A program made the position numbers and the translations under genes. 64,000 bases of DNA from Pedobacter sp. JY14-1 (GTDB lineage Bacteria; Bacteroidota; Bacteroidia; Sphingobacteriales; Sphingobacteriaceae): the NCBI RefSeq assembly GCF_029269825.1, contig NZ_JARJHU010000008.1, positions 248,001 through 312,000 of the forward strand, read 5' to 3'. A model generated the notes under the pieces. It was not told where the DNA came from, did no database searches, and saw only the letters and a list, made by a program, of their open reading frames with translations. Positions 45,914 through 54,207 of the stretch are shown here, one piece after another; the first letter of the stretch is position 1; each line of letters begins with the position of its first letter.

Positions 45914-47066
45914 CCAAAGTGCTTTTATAAAATCTTTCAATCTTGTTCAACATTTCTCCGCAGCCAAACCGCTGTACGTTCAGCAATCCTCTTTTTATGT
46001 ATTGCCGTCGTTCTTCCGGCTTCATGTCCACCAGTTTCTCAAGTAATCTGGCCCCTTTCTTTGCCCAGTAACCCTGTTCCATGGAACTCTGCGGATAACT
46101 TTCCATGAAAAATCCCGCATCGCCCGCTACCTCGATCATCGGCTGAGCCGCCGTAGTCAGTACCAGGGTACCGCAGGCCATTGCCTCGGCAACAGGCCAG
46201 CCGAAACCTTCCGCAATTGAGGGAAACAGGAAAACAGATGCCCCGCAATAGGCGAGCCTCACGGTATAGTCATCCAGTCCCGAAAGCCAGAGGATATCCT
46301 TTTTGTAAGGAGAATCTGTTGCAAGCCGCTTCAGCCCGGGGTCCGGCGCATCACCGACCATCAATAAAGGGACAGTATACCTGCTCACCGACCGCCAGGC
46401 ATCATACAGCATGATCACGCCTTTACGGTTTTTGTACCATTGGTTACCGCCCACATGGAGCAGATAACCTGCGGATAGATCCATATCTAAAAACTGGCCG
46501 AGCAGCGCTTTTGCGCTGAAGGCATCGCCAGGCGAAAACACATCAGGCAATCCATTGTAAACCACCTCCGACCTGCAGGGCCGCTCCATGAAAGCCATCA
46601 GGTCAGCCCTGGTCTTTTCCGAGACACAAATGAAATGGCCTGCTTTTTTATACCCATTCCGGATATAAGCCTGATAGATCTTCCCCGTAAACGATGTCCT
46701 GTTTTCCCTGATCAGGCCCAGAGCCGACTGTTGGGCAAGGAAATCGTGGCAATGCACCACAACCGGCCTTTTTCCTGCCAGACGCACCCATGGCCCGAGG
46801 GCATGGTCCGTAAAGACCAGCAGGGCGGTAGCCGGCAATCTCCGCATGTCCCTTTGCACTTTTACCGGGAACAAGATATACTGGTCTATGTATCCCAGCC
46901 ATTTTCTCAGGCCAAAAGGAAGCTTCAACCTGTATGTCCATGGAACGGGTTTCCAGACCTCAACATGATGGCCCCGGAGCCTGAGGCCATCAGCCAGCAT
47001 ATGCGTAAAGCGTTGTAAACTGTGCAGTCCAAGGAATTCGGGATGTGCAAAAAGAACGATTTCCAT
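45873..47066 (-). CDS. Glycosyltransferase family 4 protein
   Basis: 397 residues. The start MEIVLFAHPEFLGLHSLQRF is a Rossmann-like GT-B start. LLHVGGNQWYKNRKGVIMLYD begins the C-terminal domain, and FPSIAEGFGWPVAEAMACGT is the donor-binding EX7E region. It resembles mannosyl/rhamnosyl-type transferases of exopolysaccharide clusters, but the sugar is unknown. It shares one base with the stop of the polymerase upstream (TAATG), implying coupled translation. Confidence 0.9.
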   Translation of the reverse strand: MEIVLFAHPEFLGLHSLQRFTHMLADGLRLRGHHVEVWKPVPWTYRLKLPFGLRKWLGYIDQYILFPVKVQRDMRRLPATALLVFTDHALGPWVRLAGKRPVVVHCHDFLAQQSALGLIRENRTSFTGKIYQAYIRNGYKKAGHFICVSEKTRADLMAFMERPCRSEVVYNGLPDVFSPGDAFSAKALLGQFLDMDLSAGYLLHVGGNQWYKNRKGVIMLYDAWRSVSRYTVPLLMVGDAPDPGLKRLATDSPYKKDILWLSGLDDYTVRLAYCGASVFLFPSIAEGFGWPVAEAMACGTLVLTTAAQPMIEVAGDAGFFMESYPQSSMEQGYWAKKGARLLEKLVDMKPEERRQYIKRGLLNVQRFGCGEMLNKIERFYKSTLDDYYATYSADIKS

Positions 47067-48394
47067 TAGCCCTCCTTCATTAGTTGTTTATCTTCCATAT
47101 TCTGCGAATCCTTCAGTGCAGCGATGAGCATGCCGCCAATCATGACGCTGAAACCTAAGGAAGTCGGCTGGGCCCACTGACCCTTAGTCACACTGGTCAG
47201 TGCCAGGCCGAGCAGCATCCAGGGCAGATAATTTCCAAACCTGAGCCCGCGGTAAGAAAACACCGCCATCTTGGCACTGATGGCAAGCCTGATCGAAATC
47301 GCCGTTATCCCCAGGAAGGCGCCCAGTTCCCCAATCATCCGCCCCCATTCTTCCTCTGCGATCAGGAACTTCCTGGATCCTGTCAGCAGGGCGCTTCCTG
47401 CATTGGTCCCCATACCCAGCCCATATCCGAAAAAGGGCTGGTCGGAAGCAGTGGCCAGTGCACTGAACATCTTGCCAAAATAACGGTCGCTTACCGTCCC
47501 GCTAACCCCGCCTTCAATCGCCGAGGCGGTTTTGAACCTGACCATAAATACATCCACAGAGGTCTGGAAGAAATCCAGGCTGAAAAGCGCCCCGCCAACA
47601 GCCATGATCACAATAAGACCAAGAATAACACGAAGCAGATTCTCCGGTCTTCTGGCTACCGCAAAAAGTGCAAAGACAAAAGTGATCATGACCTGAAAAG
47701 CCAGGCTCCTGCTGATCGAAAATGGGACGGCGATCAACAGCGCTCCCGTTGCCCCATACAGTAAAAACCTGTTGATCTGTCCCGGAGAAAACCAGAAAAA
47801 CAAAAGATAGCTTGCCAGCAATCCGTAAAACATATGGATCCCGTTGGTAAAGGAAAATGTTCCGGAAGGCCGGAAATACCCCATCGCACCGCTGAAGCCC
47901 GCTCCCTCCACACCGCCTACACCCCGGTTCACCAGTGCAGACTGAGGGCTGTAAAACTGAAATACGATCAACATCGTCATCGGCAGGGCAATCCAGGCAA
48001 TCCAGCGGCCCATTGCAATGACATCCTCCCGGTCGAGTACCTGTGCAACCACAAAGATCATCGGAAAGTGGATCAGCATTATCCGGGCCCCGAAAAGGGC
48101 AACAAACAAATTACCATGCCCCAGTACTACAGCAGTAATGATCCCGGCAAAGCCGATTAGCAGCATTCCGGTCAGCAGCCTGGAATAGGGCACCATACCC
48201 TGCACCCATAATTTATACATTAAATAGATCGCCAGCGGGTCGCGGACAACCAGCAGTGGTGCAGAAAGAAAAGGTAAGACCCATTTTCGCAGTGCACCCT
48301 CAAAGATCAGCAGCAAAAGATACAGCCACACTGCCTTTTTCATCAGCAGCAGTTCCTTCCCGTCTTTGCCAATTGAATAATTATCTGCCAGCAT
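47066..48394 (-). CDS. Wzy-like polysaccharide polymerase / O-antigen ligase family membrane protein
   Basis: 442 residues with around 11 to 12 membrane helices, beginning VWLYLLLLIFEGALRKWVLP. A long outside loop runs from about residue 285 to 350 (FKTASAIEGGVSGTVSDRYF to GLGMGTNAGSALL), typical of Wzy/WaaL proteins. It is the only candidate in the cluster for joining repeat units on the periplasmic side of the inner membrane. The start overlaps the upstream glycosyltransferase stop by 14 bases. Confidence 0.85.
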   Translation of the reverse strand: MLADNYSIGKDGKELLLMKKAVWLYLLLLIFEGALRKWVLPFLSAPLLVVRDPLAIYLMYKLWVQGMVPYSRLLTGMLLIGFAGIITAVVLGHGNLFVALFGARIMLIHFPMIFVVAQVLDREDVIAMGRWIAWIALPMTMLIVFQFYSPQSALVNRGVGGVEGAGFSGAMGYFRPSGTFSFTNGIHMFYGLLASYLLFFWFSPGQINRFLLYGATGALLIAVPFSISRSLAFQVMITFVFALFAVARRPENLLRVILGLIVIMAVGGALFSLDFFQTSVDVFMVRFKTASAIEGGVSGTVSDRYFGKMFSALATASDQPFFGYGLGMGTNAGSALLTGSRKFLIAEEEWGRMIGELGAFLGITAISIRLAISAKMAVFSYRGLRFGNYLPWMLLGLALTSVTKGQWAQPTSLGFSVMIGGMLIAALKDSQNMEDKQLMKEG

Positions 48395-49634
48395 AGACCG
48401 TATTTAATTGGTTAACGATTCTGTCGCCATAAGTCTTCCAGGTATAATTCGCAGCGTGAAGCCTGGCCATTTCACCCATTTGCCTTACCCTTTCCCGGTT
48501 ATCGATACACCACTGCAGTTTCATTGCGATCTGTTCCGGAGACCGGACCGGCACCAGGAAGCCTGTTTCCCCCTCGATCACCAGATCCGATCCTCCCGTA
48601 TTCGGTGTAATGATCAGCGGCAGCCCCTGGCTCATTGCCTCCTGCATCACCAATGCCCGTCCCTCCAGTATCGACGGCAGGCAGAAAACATCGCAGCCCG
48701 CCATCAATTCCAGTACCTGCCCGTGCGGGCGCTCAGGCGCATAGACAAATCCATCATACCTGTCCCGGTAAAACTGTATCGGTGCCTGAAGACCTCCCAT
48801 GACGACAAGCACAATCTTTCTGCTATCCAGCATTTTCACGGCCTGGAACAAATCGCCCAGCCCTTTACGCTGTCCCATTGAACCCGCAAACAACACCTTG
48901 AGGCGATTGTCCGCTTTCAGCACATCGTTACCGGCATGTGCAATACGTTCCTGCGGAGAACCGAAGGGCGAGACGATGACCTGCTTTCCGAACGCCCAGG
49001 CAGGCAGAGACTCCCTTACAAACCCGCTCGGCACGACCACGATGTCTGCCAGTTCCAGCTCCGCTGTCTTCCGTTTCAGTTTATCTGCAGAATCCGTTAC
49101 GCCGCCACCCAATGTAACCGCCCATTCGGGCAGCCGGGCGGCTTCCTCACGCATCAGTCGCTTTCCAACTTCCCAATACGCAATCGGCAGGTCATAAATA
49201 CAAAGCAGGCCGAGCCGTTTCGCTTTGCGAAAAGTTTCCAGGGCACCATCTTCATACGCATAGACCGCAGCAGCCCCGCTTTCATCTTTTTCCTGTTCCA
49301 GCCTGGACGCCACAAAACGGTCAAGGTCCATATAGACATGGTCCAGTGAGGCAAAGCCGGTTTCATGCTTCACTGCACGCTTATATCCCAGTTTAGGCAA
49401 TACGCATCTTGCCAGTTCCAGCCCTGGTCTCGTATCGAGCAATTGTCCGGATACCGGAAAAGATCTTCGTGTCAGCTCCGAACGGAACCCCGGCGGCAAT
49501 AGTTTCAGCCACCAGCTGTTCGGGCTGACCGCCATAGTTGTATAAAAACGCGAAAGCATTTCCCGCTGCTGAAGCGTACTCAACAGGGCCCGCACGAACT
49601 GGTTTCCGGTAGGATGTGCAACGATTATCTTCAT
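48381..49634 (-). CDS. Glycosyltransferase family 4 protein
   Basis: 417 residues. It begins MKIIVAHPTGNQFVRALLST. The C-terminal GT-B domain has KVLFAGSMGQRKGLGDLFQA and FCLPSILEGRALVMQEAMSQ, followed by LPLIITPNTGGSDLV. A membrane-bound form is unlikely, as no helix is seen. It overlaps the upstream glycosyltransferase by 4 bases (ATGA). Specificity is unknown. Confidence 0.9.
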   Translation of the reverse strand: MKIIVAHPTGNQFVRALLSTLQQREMLSRFYTTMAVSPNSWWLKLLPPGFRSELTRRSFPVSGQLLDTRPGLELARCVLPKLGYKRAVKHETGFASLDHVYMDLDRFVASRLEQEKDESGAAAVYAYEDGALETFRKAKRLGLLCIYDLPIAYWEVGKRLMREEAARLPEWAVTLGGGVTDSADKLKRKTAELELADIVVVPSGFVRESLPAWAFGKQVIVSPFGSPQERIAHAGNDVLKADNRLKVLFAGSMGQRKGLGDLFQAVKMLDSRKIVLVVMGGLQAPIQFYRDRYDGFVYAPERPHGQVLELMAGCDVFCLPSILEGRALVMQEAMSQGLPLIITPNTGGSDLVIEGETGFLVPVRSPEQIAMKLQWCIDNRERVRQMGEMARLHAANYTWKTYGDRIVNQLNTVYAGR

Positions 49635-50671
49635 ATGCCCTCCTTTCCTGCAACCGCTTCAATGATGTCCAGATACCTCCTGGAAACCACTTCAGGGCGA
49701 TGCTTTTCAAGATGCCTCAAGGCATTCCCCCGGAGCTTACTTTGCCTGGAAACATCACCGATCAGGTCTGTCAGGACACCGACCAGATCGTCCAGGTCAT
49801 TCCTTTTAAAACTAAGCCCGGCGTTTCCGACCGCCTCAGGCAAACCGCCCTCATCTGCCACTACCGGTATGCAGCCACAGGCCATCCCTTCGATCGCCAC
49901 ATTCCCAAATGGTTCGATCAGCCGGGAAGGAACCAGCAGGTATCCGTGATTATTCAAGGCATGGACAAGCGCCGTACCTGTCAGCGTACCCGGAAACTGT
50001 ACATGATCCTTCATATCCAGCTGCCGCGCCAGGTCTCGTAACGAAGTCATTTCCGGACCCTCCCCGATGATGCTCAGCATCGGACCAGGCTGATCATCGA
50101 ACACACCCTTATCCATTAAAGCCTTCAATGCCCGGATCGCCATGTCCGCTCCCTTGTCCGGGACGAGCCTCCCTAAAAACACAAACCTGGAAGTGCGCTC
50201 AGTCCCTGGTATTGTCCTGAACAACGCCGCCCGGTAAGGGTTCCCGATCACGCTCGCATCGGGCCAGCAAGCCCGCGCCAAAACCCCGCTCACGGCAATC
50301 ACCTTTCCAGCCCTGGTCAGCCCGGCAAGCTTTAGTTTGTCCTGCCAGCCTATCGTACCATCGTCTCTGCGGATCCATGACCGCAGGGCAACTACACGCT
50401 TCTTATGCAACAGGAATGCAGGCCATGCGAGCCTCAGGCATGGATTGTTTTCAAACACGACATCAGCCCAGGCATGGCCCCGAACAAGATCTGTCAAGCC
50501 CGGATTACGTACGATCTCATACGGGAAGGAACGGTTTGCCGCCTCTCTGGTCCAGGTCAGCAAACGGACCTCATGGCCGGCCGCTGCAAAATTACCTGCA
50601 AGGATCTCCGAGTTGACCTCAATACCACCGATACTCGGATTGAAAAAATGCGTCAGAAACAATATTTTCAT
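49631..50671 (-). CDS. Glycosyltransferase family 4 protein
   Basis: 346 residues. It has FFNPSIGGIEVNSEILAGNF at the start (the glycine loop of retaining GT-B enzymes), FVFLGRLVPDKGADMAIRAL in the middle and LVPSRLIEPFGNVAIEGMAC at the donor site. GT4 membership is clear, but the sugar is not. Its start overlaps the upstream gene stop by 4 bases. Confidence 0.92.
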   Translation of the reverse strand: MKILFLTHFFNPSIGGIEVNSEILAGNFAAAGHEVRLLTWTREAANRSFPYEIVRNPGLTDLVRGHAWADVVFENNPCLRLAWPAFLLHKKRVVALRSWIRRDDGTIGWQDKLKLAGLTRAGKVIAVSGVLARACWPDASVIGNPYRAALFRTIPGTERTSRFVFLGRLVPDKGADMAIRALKALMDKGVFDDQPGPMLSIIGEGPEMTSLRDLARQLDMKDHVQFPGTLTGTALVHALNNHGYLLVPSRLIEPFGNVAIEGMACGCIPVVADEGGLPEAVGNAGLSFKRNDLDDLVGVLTDLIGDVSRQSKLRGNALRHLEKHRPEVVSRRYLDIIEAVAGKEGI

Positions 50672-51804
50672 ATCCCCACCTCCATTTTAACCGATGGTTC
50701 TACCTGAAACTGTCCGATAAATCTTTCGGCTACCTCGGCCAGTAACGACCGGTAAGGCTGTCTGGACGAATACAACGCCGCCTGCAAAGTACTGAAGACC
50801 AGCTCGGACCTGAACGACACTCCCAATTCCTCTTTCCCGTTCCACCTGGGCAACCATACCGGGAGCCCGTGCTCCAGCATCGCTGCAGCTGCTCCGCTTT
50901 TTCCGAGGTACCTGGGCTTTGATTTCGAGATACCCGCATCACATTGCCGCATCAGCCTGCTGATTTCCCCTCCCGGTAAAAATCCAAGATCCAGTATTTC
51001 ACAGGGGTATCCCCTAAGGCTTGCTTTCAGTACCTCAAAGAAAGCTGCCTTTGCCTGTGCCTCACCTCCGGTAAAGACCAGTCTTATTCCCCTGAAGTCT
51101 TTTTTGCAAAAACCAAGGACTTCATTTGTAAAAATCTGACGGAAAGCACCTTTGGGGGCAGCGCCAAAATAGAGCACAGTAGGTACATCCCTTTCCGGCA
51201 ACATAGATTTCCGGCCCGGCTGGATTGCCGTATCCGGACAGACATTGCCGAAAAGCGGCAAGACATCCGCACAAATCCCAATTTTAGCCAGCGCATCCCG
51301 GTCATAGGAGACAGATACGTTTACCACCACGGGCTTCATCATCCCGATCATCTTCCTGATCAGCCGGCGCTGCAGGAAAGCCGCTACCCCCTGCTTCCAG
51401 CCTGCCGGCGAGTCCAGCCAGATCTCATGCAACATGACATGGGACCTGAATTCTCCCGACAAAGCGCCCAGCCAGTTATTTAAAGAAAAAGGCAGGCCCT
51501 TTTTATGAAAAGAATAAGGGACATATTGCAGGCTGAGCACTTCCGGGCTAACCTCACGGACAAAGTGTAAGGCCTGTTCCGATTTTTTGTGCCAGGCCAT
51601 TACAGACGGGAAACGCCTTACCTGGATACTGCCCTGCGCCGTATTCCTTTTTTCCGCTGCAACATTTTCTATATAAGTATCATTTAAGGCCAGGATATAA
51701 ACTTCCATGTGCGGTGAGACCAGGGCAGTCCCAAGACGAACAACATAATCTCCGACCCCGTCGCATCCGGGCTCCAGGCAACCGCAAACGAACATCAGGC
51801 GCAT
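50668..51804 (-). CDS. Divergent GT-B-type glycosyltransferase
   Basis: 378 residues from MRLMFVCGCLEPGCDGVGDY; the ORF is open 15 codons further, but those overlap the acyltransferase more than needed and lack resemblance. The start (GCDGVGDYVVRLG) matches the acceptor-domain loop of GT-B enzymes, and LYFGAAPKGAFRQIF begins the second domain. The donor-site region (CDAGISKSKPRYLGKSGAAA) differs from the usual EX7E motif, with no clear Glu pair. It may have an unusual donor or be a poorly active paralogue. It overlaps the acyltransferase stop by 10 bases. Confidence 0.75.
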   Translation of the reverse strand: MRLMFVCGCLEPGCDGVGDYVVRLGTALVSPHMEVYILALNDTYIENVAAEKRNTAQGSIQVRRFPSVMAWHKKSEQALHFVREVSPEVLSLQYVPYSFHKKGLPFSLNNWLGALSGEFRSHVMLHEIWLDSPAGWKQGVAAFLQRRLIRKMIGMMKPVVVNVSVSYDRDALAKIGICADVLPLFGNVCPDTAIQPGRKSMLPERDVPTVLYFGAAPKGAFRQIFTNEVLGFCKKDFRGIRLVFTGGEAQAKAAFFEVLKASLRGYPCEILDLGFLPGGEISRLMRQCDAGISKSKPRYLGKSGAAAAMLEHGLPVWLPRWNGKEELGVSFRSELVFSTLQAALYSSRQPYRSLLAEVAERFIGQFQVEPSVKMEVGI

Positions 51805-52379
51805 ATCGTTCTCCTTTCTCCCAGTTTCCGCGCAGGCACACCTCCCCATATTTCCATTGGAGGAACCGGCCTGGTCACCACTGCTCCTGCTGCAACCACC
51901 GCTCCGTCCCCAACAGAAACTCCTTTCAACAACACTACGTTACTTCCCAGCCATACATCGTTCCCAATTGCTATATGTTCTCCCGGGCATTCCTGTGTCC
52001 GGATCAGTTCTCCTGCTATAGTTCCATGGTCGTGGTCAATTAACCGGCAACCGGCAGCAATCAGACTGTCATTACCGATCACCAGTCCATGCGTAATATT
52101 GACCTCCGCACCCCTGCCGATAAACACCCTGTCCCCTATCTTTATCCTGCGTCCGGGAGCCCATATTCCGGCAAACTGTAATACCACGTCCCTTTGCAGC
52201 AGGCAATCCGACCCGATAAGTACCTGGTGAGGCCAGTTCACGAAAATTCTGCCAAGAATGGTACCTCTGCCGATCTGCATACCAGCCAGCCGGTAGACCA
52301 GCTTGCGTAGTGCCGAAGCAGTACGGTTCGGATAGCGTACCCTGAGATTAAACATTATTTGATGTACCAGCCGTTCCAT
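51795..52379 (-). CDS. Hexapeptide-repeat acyltransferase
   Basis: 194 residues with left-handed beta-helix repeats (GRGTILGRIFVNWPHQVLIG, RIKIGDRVFIGRGAEVNITH, IAIGNDVWLGSNVVLLKGV). The catalytic-type His is in RLIDHDHGTIAG. It resembles maltose/galactoside O-acetyltransferases. Together with its neighbour (52385-52945) and wcaF it gives three cytoplasmic sugar O-acyltransferases in one operon. Five bases separate it from the upstream acyltransferase. Confidence 0.9.
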   Translation of the reverse strand: MERLVHQIMFNLRVRYPNRTASALRKLVYRLAGMQIGRGTILGRIFVNWPHQVLIGSDCLLQRDVVLQFAGIWAPGRRIKIGDRVFIGRGAEVNITHGLVIGNDSLIAAGCRLIDHDHGTIAGELIRTQECPGEHIAIGNDVWLGSNVVLLKGVSVGDGAVVAAGAVVTRPVPPMEIWGGVPARKLGERRTICA

Positions 52380-52384
52380 TTGCC

Positions 52385-52945
52385 TCAGTGAAATAACCTC
52401 CGATACTTTGTTTCATATACCAGGTCGCTTCTTCTTGTCCCGATTTGCCTTGCAGGTACCCCGGCAACAACCGTATATGGATCTACATCCCTGGTAACCA
52501 CTGCAGCAGCAGCGATCAGCGCACCTTCGCCAACCGTCACCCCCGGCAAGATCAGCGCCCTTGTCCCGATCCAGACACGATCACCGATCTTGACCGGTCT
52601 GACCCTGCCTTCAAACCTGGCTGATCCCGCATCATGGTCAGCGGTAAGGATCGTTACTTCTTCAGATACAGAGACATTACAACCAATGAACAGGCCTCCC
52701 CTGCTGTCCAGCCTGCAGCGCTGGTTAATCACGGAATTCTGCCCGATGACCAGGTTGCCCGCCTGGTCAAACCTCGTATGCATCATTACCGAACACCCGG
52801 CACCAAGCTCGAATTTCATAAAGACACGGTAATAGCAATGCCTTAGCCAGTAACCCGGAAGACAGGATATCCATTCATTGCACAGATAAAGCCTCAGTTC
52901 CGAGACCACCCTTCTCCATACCGGCCGCTTTCCGTCCTTTCTCAT
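52385..52945 (-). CDS. Hexapeptide-repeat acyltransferase
   Basis: 186 residues. The beta-helix starts after a hydrophobic segment (LYLCNEWISCLPGYWLRHCY), with repeats such as GCSVMMHTRFDQAGNLVIGQ and VKIGDRVWIGTRALILPGVT. The His in ILTADHDAGSARFEG is the likely catalytic base. It is similar to WcaB/colanic acid-type or serine acetyltransferase-like sugar acetyltransferases. It overlaps the flippase stop by 4 bases. It is a relative, not a close copy, of the neighbouring acyltransferase. Confidence 0.9.
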   Translation of the reverse strand: MRKDGKRPVWRRVVSELRLYLCNEWISCLPGYWLRHCYYRVFMKFELGAGCSVMMHTRFDQAGNLVIGQNSVINQRCRLDSRGGLFIGCNVSVSEEVTILTADHDAGSARFEGRVRPVKIGDRVWIGTRALILPGVTVGEGALIAAAAVVTRDVDPYTVVAGVPARQIGTRRSDLVYETKYRRLFH

Positions 52946-54207
52946 ATCCCCGCAACCCTCAGCTTAAAACTCCGGTAAAAAAAATATCCGCAATACAACA
53001 GCAAAGCGATCGCACCATTTACAATGGATAGCAGCAATACATCATGCAATACCGAAAGGTCCAGCATGCAAATGGCCACAACCTGTACCACAACACTGAC
53101 CGTAATGTATAACACCGGTTCAATGGCCCAGCCTCTCGATACAGAAAGGTAGTTGGCGATACCGGCTGTCAGCTTAAGGCAGCCTGAAACCATAACCAGC
53201 AGCAAGGCCATATCCAGATGGCGGTACTGATGCCCGAGAATGAACAGTACCTGACCGGCAAAAAAATAAGACAGGCCGCAAACTCCTGCACAGATCAACG
53301 TCAGTAGCCCCAGAACCTGGGCAAACCGCAGCATTAATAGATAAGACCGGTCAAACAATTGTGCAAACCTGGGGACAATCAGGAAATAGAATACCGAGCT
53401 GACCAGTCCGAGCACGCTCGCCACACGTTCGAGGGCCCCTACCTGGGCGATCGACTCCGTATTTCCGAAAACAGAGATCAGCCAGACCGTAATCTGACCA
53501 GACAGACAATAATAGACCGTGCTTGGCAAGGTCCTTTTCAGCATCATGACCACTTCCGATCTTACTTTCCCGTCTCCCTCCTGGTCCAGATCCGCAAACC
53601 TGCCAGCCCTTTTTCGCAACCTGACATTCGCCAGCAGCCTGCTCAAACCACCGCAAAGCATGGCCACGAGCGTATAAGGGATAAAATAAAGCATAACCAC
53701 CAGCGCTAAAAATCTGCTCACATTTGCCTCCAACTGGTTTCGCTGCAAGGCCACTACATCCTGGTTCAGCTTCAGCGGTATTTCGTAGAGCGTATCCGTC
53801 AGCGCTGCATAAAATGCCGGCACCACAGACAATACAATGAGCCCTGCCTTCAGTGGTTCTGCATGGTGCCGGATCAGTAAATACAGCAATACAGGTAATG
53901 CAATCATCAGCGTCAGCCAGGCGAATCTGCGCCTGAGACCGACGCCGGTTACAATTACCCGCCCGAGCAACAGTCGATCCCGGGATACCTTTCCCCCTGC
54001 CGCCAGTATTCCTGCCCCTATCCCGCTGTCGGCAAGCACAACCACTGTAGCCAGCATGGAATTGGCCAGTGTATACAGCGCAAATTCAGGAGCTGGTAAC
54101 CACCTCACGATAAGGATACCTCCGGCAAGCCCCAGCAATTGCACCAGCACCTGGGCAAATCCGGTCACCGAAACCATACTACTCCAACGCGCCAGCCCCT
54201 CTATCAT
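52942..54207 (-). CDS. Wzx-like polysaccharide flippase
   Basis: 421 residues with about 12 membrane helices (VSVTGFAQVLVQLLGLAGGI at the start, ALLLYCGYFFYRSFKL at the end). The early VRWLPAPEFALYTLANSMLA is typical of the MOP-superfamily polysaccharide flippases. As part of the exopolysaccharide run it should move the lipid-linked repeat unit to the periplasmic face. It overlaps the wzc stop by 4 bases (ATGA). A second flippase in the window (22514-24037) is probably for another substrate. Confidence 0.88.
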   Translation of the reverse strand: MIEGLARWSSMVSVTGFAQVLVQLLGLAGGILIVRWLPAPEFALYTLANSMLATVVVLADSGIGAGILAAGGKVSRDRLLLGRVIVTGVGLRRRFAWLTLMIALPVLLYLLIRHHAEPLKAGLIVLSVVPAFYAALTDTLYEIPLKLNQDVVALQRNQLEANVSRFLALVVMLYFIPYTLVAMLCGGLSRLLANVRLRKRAGRFADLDQEGDGKVRSEVVMMLKRTLPSTVYYCLSGQITVWLISVFGNTESIAQVGALERVASVLGLVSSVFYFLIVPRFAQLFDRSYLLMLRFAQVLGLLTLICAGVCGLSYFFAGQVLFILGHQYRHLDMALLLVMVSGCLKLTAGIANYLSVSRGWAIEPVLYITVSVVVQVVAICMLDLSVLHDVLLLSIVNGAIALLLYCGYFFYRSFKLRVAGI

